From contig DASZCR010000192.1 of NCBI GenBank assembly GCA_035942915.1, positions 1 through 7,335 of the forward strand: 7,335 bases of DNA, written 5' to 3'. The notes under the pieces were generated by a model that saw nothing but the letters and a program-made list of their open reading frames with translations, ran no database searches and was not told where the DNA came from. Positions 6,388 through 7,335 of the stretch are shown one piece after another. The translations under genes were made by a program, and so were the position numbers. Position 1 is the stretch's first letter, and the number at the start of each line of letters is the position of its first letter. This stretch comes from DASZCR01 sp035942915 (GTDB taxonomy: Bacteria > Acidobacteriota > Blastocatellia > Pyrinomonadales > Pyrinomonadaceae).

Positions 6388-7094
6388 GATGTACCTCTGT
6401 GGGAAGAAGGCCGCGCCGCCGTCGCGGAAAGCTGACGGCGCACGTCGGCGAGGGTTTCTTTCAGGACGAAGCCCGCTCCGGAGCGTTTCGCTTCCGAGCC
6501 GAGCACCCAGTACTCGCTCTCGAAGAGTTGAATGAGACTTCCGGCGCTGTAGCCGGGCAGTTGGTTCTCCTGCCAACGCTCGAAGACGGCTCTGACGACT
6601 TGCTGATAGAGCGCCGCATCGTCTGCGAGCGCGGCGACGCGCAGCAACTCGGCGACCTTGACCTGCTCCGGCTCAAGCTTCCACGCCAGCAACAAGACCC
6701 GCGCAAAGACCATGTCGGTGCGCAACTCTTTGTGCTCGACGATATAGGAGGCCAACCCGGCGAGTTTCGGGATGTCTTTGATGTGATGTTTGACGACCGC
6801 ATCGAGAATTTCGCCGTAGAAGGCGGCGTCGGAAGTTTGGTGCGCGGCGTCGAGCGCGGAGAAGTCGCCTGCGCGGGCGCGTTCGCGGATGGCGTTGCGT
6901 TGCGCGTCGAGTATCCGCGCGCGGTGTGCTGCGCTGTCGAGGCGCAGGGGTTCCTGCGCGTCGAAGAGGCTACGCGGAGAGCGCGGCCCTCCGGCGTCGA
7001 GCATCTCGCGGTTAGACTGAGAGCGTTTCGTGCGGAGGATGGCGAAAGAGGTGACGACGAGCAGGAAAATCGAGATGATGAGAACGGCGCTCAA
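6384..7094 (-). CDS. Unrecognised single-pass membrane protein coupled to the SPFH gene
   Basis: 236 aa, no family recognised. One hydrophobic helix (about residues 3-20) is followed by RTKR, so the rest is probably cytoplasmic. Residues 43-220 look almost wholly alpha-helical, with amphipathic segments (AFYGEILDAVVKHHIKDI, DMVFARVLLLAWKL, ALYQQVVRAVFERWQ), which could be a helical-repeat scaffold. There is no NfeD-type OB fold, no protease motif and no nucleotide-binding motif. The start is TTG (7094): an in-frame TAA at 7103-7101 leaves no earlier start, and the next Met (31) would remove the membrane helix. AGAAGG lies about 11 nt upstream, a long spacing, so expression may be low. The stop overlaps the SPFH ATG (ATGA), which argues that the two proteins are made together and probably interact. 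It is most likely a specific partner of the SPFH protein; this is inference. Confidence 0.75.
   Translation of the reverse strand: MSAVLIISIFLLVVTSFAILRTKRSQSNREMLDAGGPRSPRSLFDAQEPLRLDSAAHRARILDAQRNAIRERARAGDFSALDAAHQTSDAAFYGEILDAVVKHHIKDIPKLAGLASYIVEHKELRTDMVFARVLLLAWKLEPEQVKVAELLRVAALADDAALYQQVVRAVFERWQENQLPGYSAGSLIQLFESEYWVLGSEAKRSGAGFVLKETLADVRRQLSATAARPSSHRGTS
6393..6398 (-). promoter_or_regulatory. Shine-Dalgarno site that sets the SPFH start
   Basis: AGAGGT on the minus strand lies 5 nt before the ATG at 6387, inside the end of the upstream gene. It supports starting the SPFH protein at MNINDYIPY rather than at the far upstream in-frame ATG (6576), whose extra 63 residues are Arg-rich out-of-frame sequence of the upstream gene. 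Confidence 0.75.
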
Positions 7095-7138
7095 GTTCGG
7101 TTACGCCTTCTACGCCCCACTGTCGGCCGGACGCTAGT

Positions 7139-7155
7139 TTGAAAAGGACTTTCAA
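7139..7155. repeat. Short palindrome in the leader of the SPFH operon
   Basis: TTGAAA (7139-7144), a 5-bp spacer, then TTTCAA (7150-7155), a perfect 6-bp inverted repeat between the proposed TATAAT box and the TTG start. It could be a repressor site just downstream of transcription start or a weak leader hairpin. It is short enough to be chance. Confidence 0.3.
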
Positions 7156-7185
7156 GTAGTTCCGCCGCGAGCGTTGTCCGTTGGC

Positions 7186-7215
7186 ATTATACGTCTGCTG
7201 AGATGGAAAGTTCTA
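7186..7215 (-). promoter_or_regulatory. Candidate promoter of the SPFH operon
   Basis: A perfect TATAAT -10 box on the minus strand (7191-7186) with a weak -35 (TAGAAC, 7215-7210, 18-nt spacer, 3 of 6). Start would be near 7179, leaving a leader of about 85 nt. The perfect -10 in GC-rich DNA directly before the operon is the main support; the poor -35 suggests an activator or a different sigma factor. Confidence 0.5.
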
Positions 7216-7271
7216 CAATCCGAAATGGTCGGCCGAAGTCGCGAAGAGAGGCTCACGCGCGGGCGGCGCAA

Positions 7272-7290
7272 GCCTTTTCCGGGAAAAGGC
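7272..7290. repeat. Inverted repeat in the non-coding right end
   Basis: GCCTTTTCC and GGAAAAGGC flank a single G. As RNA this gives a 7-bp stem with a CCGGG loop. On the plus strand a CTTTT run follows 6 nt later, so it could be a weak terminator for a plus-strand transcript, but no plus-strand gene precedes it here. It may instead belong to a gene beyond the right edge. The rest of 7095-7335 shows no gene that I can support. Confidence 0.35.
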
Positions 7291-7335
7291 GCGACTCTTT
7301 TAACGCACTTCGCGCGGGAATGCAACGCGGCGGGG

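Noticed and set aside
6388..6576. An N-terminal 63-residue extension of the SPFH protein from an upstream ATG
   Set aside because: It is Arg-rich, lies entirely inside the upstream gene in another frame, and would place the membrane helix internally. The ATG at 6387 has AGAGGT at good spacing and an ATGA overlap.
6399..7142. A 247-aa plus-strand open frame opposite the 236-aa membrane protein
   Set aside because: Composition is typical of an antisense shadow and there is no recognisable domain. The minus-strand frame has a membrane helix, a coupled stop and operon context.
7214..7219. TACAAT on the plus strand as a -10 box for a divergent gene
   Set aside because: No -35-like hexamer at 16-18 nt and no credible plus-strand gene downstream.
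1..7335. CRISPR array, tRNA or rRNA genes, insertion sequence ends, or phage features
   Set aside because: No direct repeats with regular spacers, no tRNA cloverleaf pattern, no transposase or integrase sequence was seen in reading either strand.

Overview
This is a GC-rich bacterial window in which every convincing gene lies on the minus strand, so transcription runs from right to left. The GC bias and codon use produce long shadow ORFs on the plus strand. Protein style points to a GC-rich Gram-negative-type bacterium, possibly Acidobacteriota (Blastocatellia-like): a DUF3352-like surface protein, a YtrA-type GntR regulator with a two-gene ABC transporter, and a long SPFH protein. That placement is inference from protein style only; there is no rRNA or other phylogenetic marker.

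Transcription unit 1 (about 7190 to 4078, minus): a 241-nt non-coding right end carries a consensus TATAAT box and a short palindrome. Next come an unrecognised 236-aa single-pass membrane protein (7094-6384, TTG start) and a 741-aa membrane-anchored SPFH/Band 7 protein (6387-4162). The two are coupled by an ATGA overlap. A strong stem-loop with a six-T tail (4130-4078) closes the unit.

Transcription unit 2 (about 4056 to 1, minus): a sigma70-like promoter (TTGACG, 17 nt, TACTGT) is overlaid by a perfect 9+6+9 inverted repeat, evidently the operator of the first gene. The genes run: YtrA-type GntR repressor (3991-3578, GTG start), ABC ATPase (3574-2606), six-helix ABC-2 permease (2609-1803, ATGA overlap), and after 63 nt a secreted or anchored DUF3352-like protein (1739-63). 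A hairpin at 24-1 probably ends the unit. The simplest reading is an autoregulated, ligand-responsive ABC export or envelope-stress module with an extracytoplasmic accessory protein.

The most interesting item is the SPFH protein. Between its N-terminal membrane helix and its SPFH domain it carries about five tandem beta-rich repeats; three share a conserved NFQD...FI..GG..G.Q...PG module. Then come the SPFH domain, a long charged helix and a Gly-rich tail. Repeats, then an SPFH-like shoulder, then a cap helix is the same domain order as eukaryotic major vault protein, here on a membrane anchor and translationally coupled to an unknown membrane protein.
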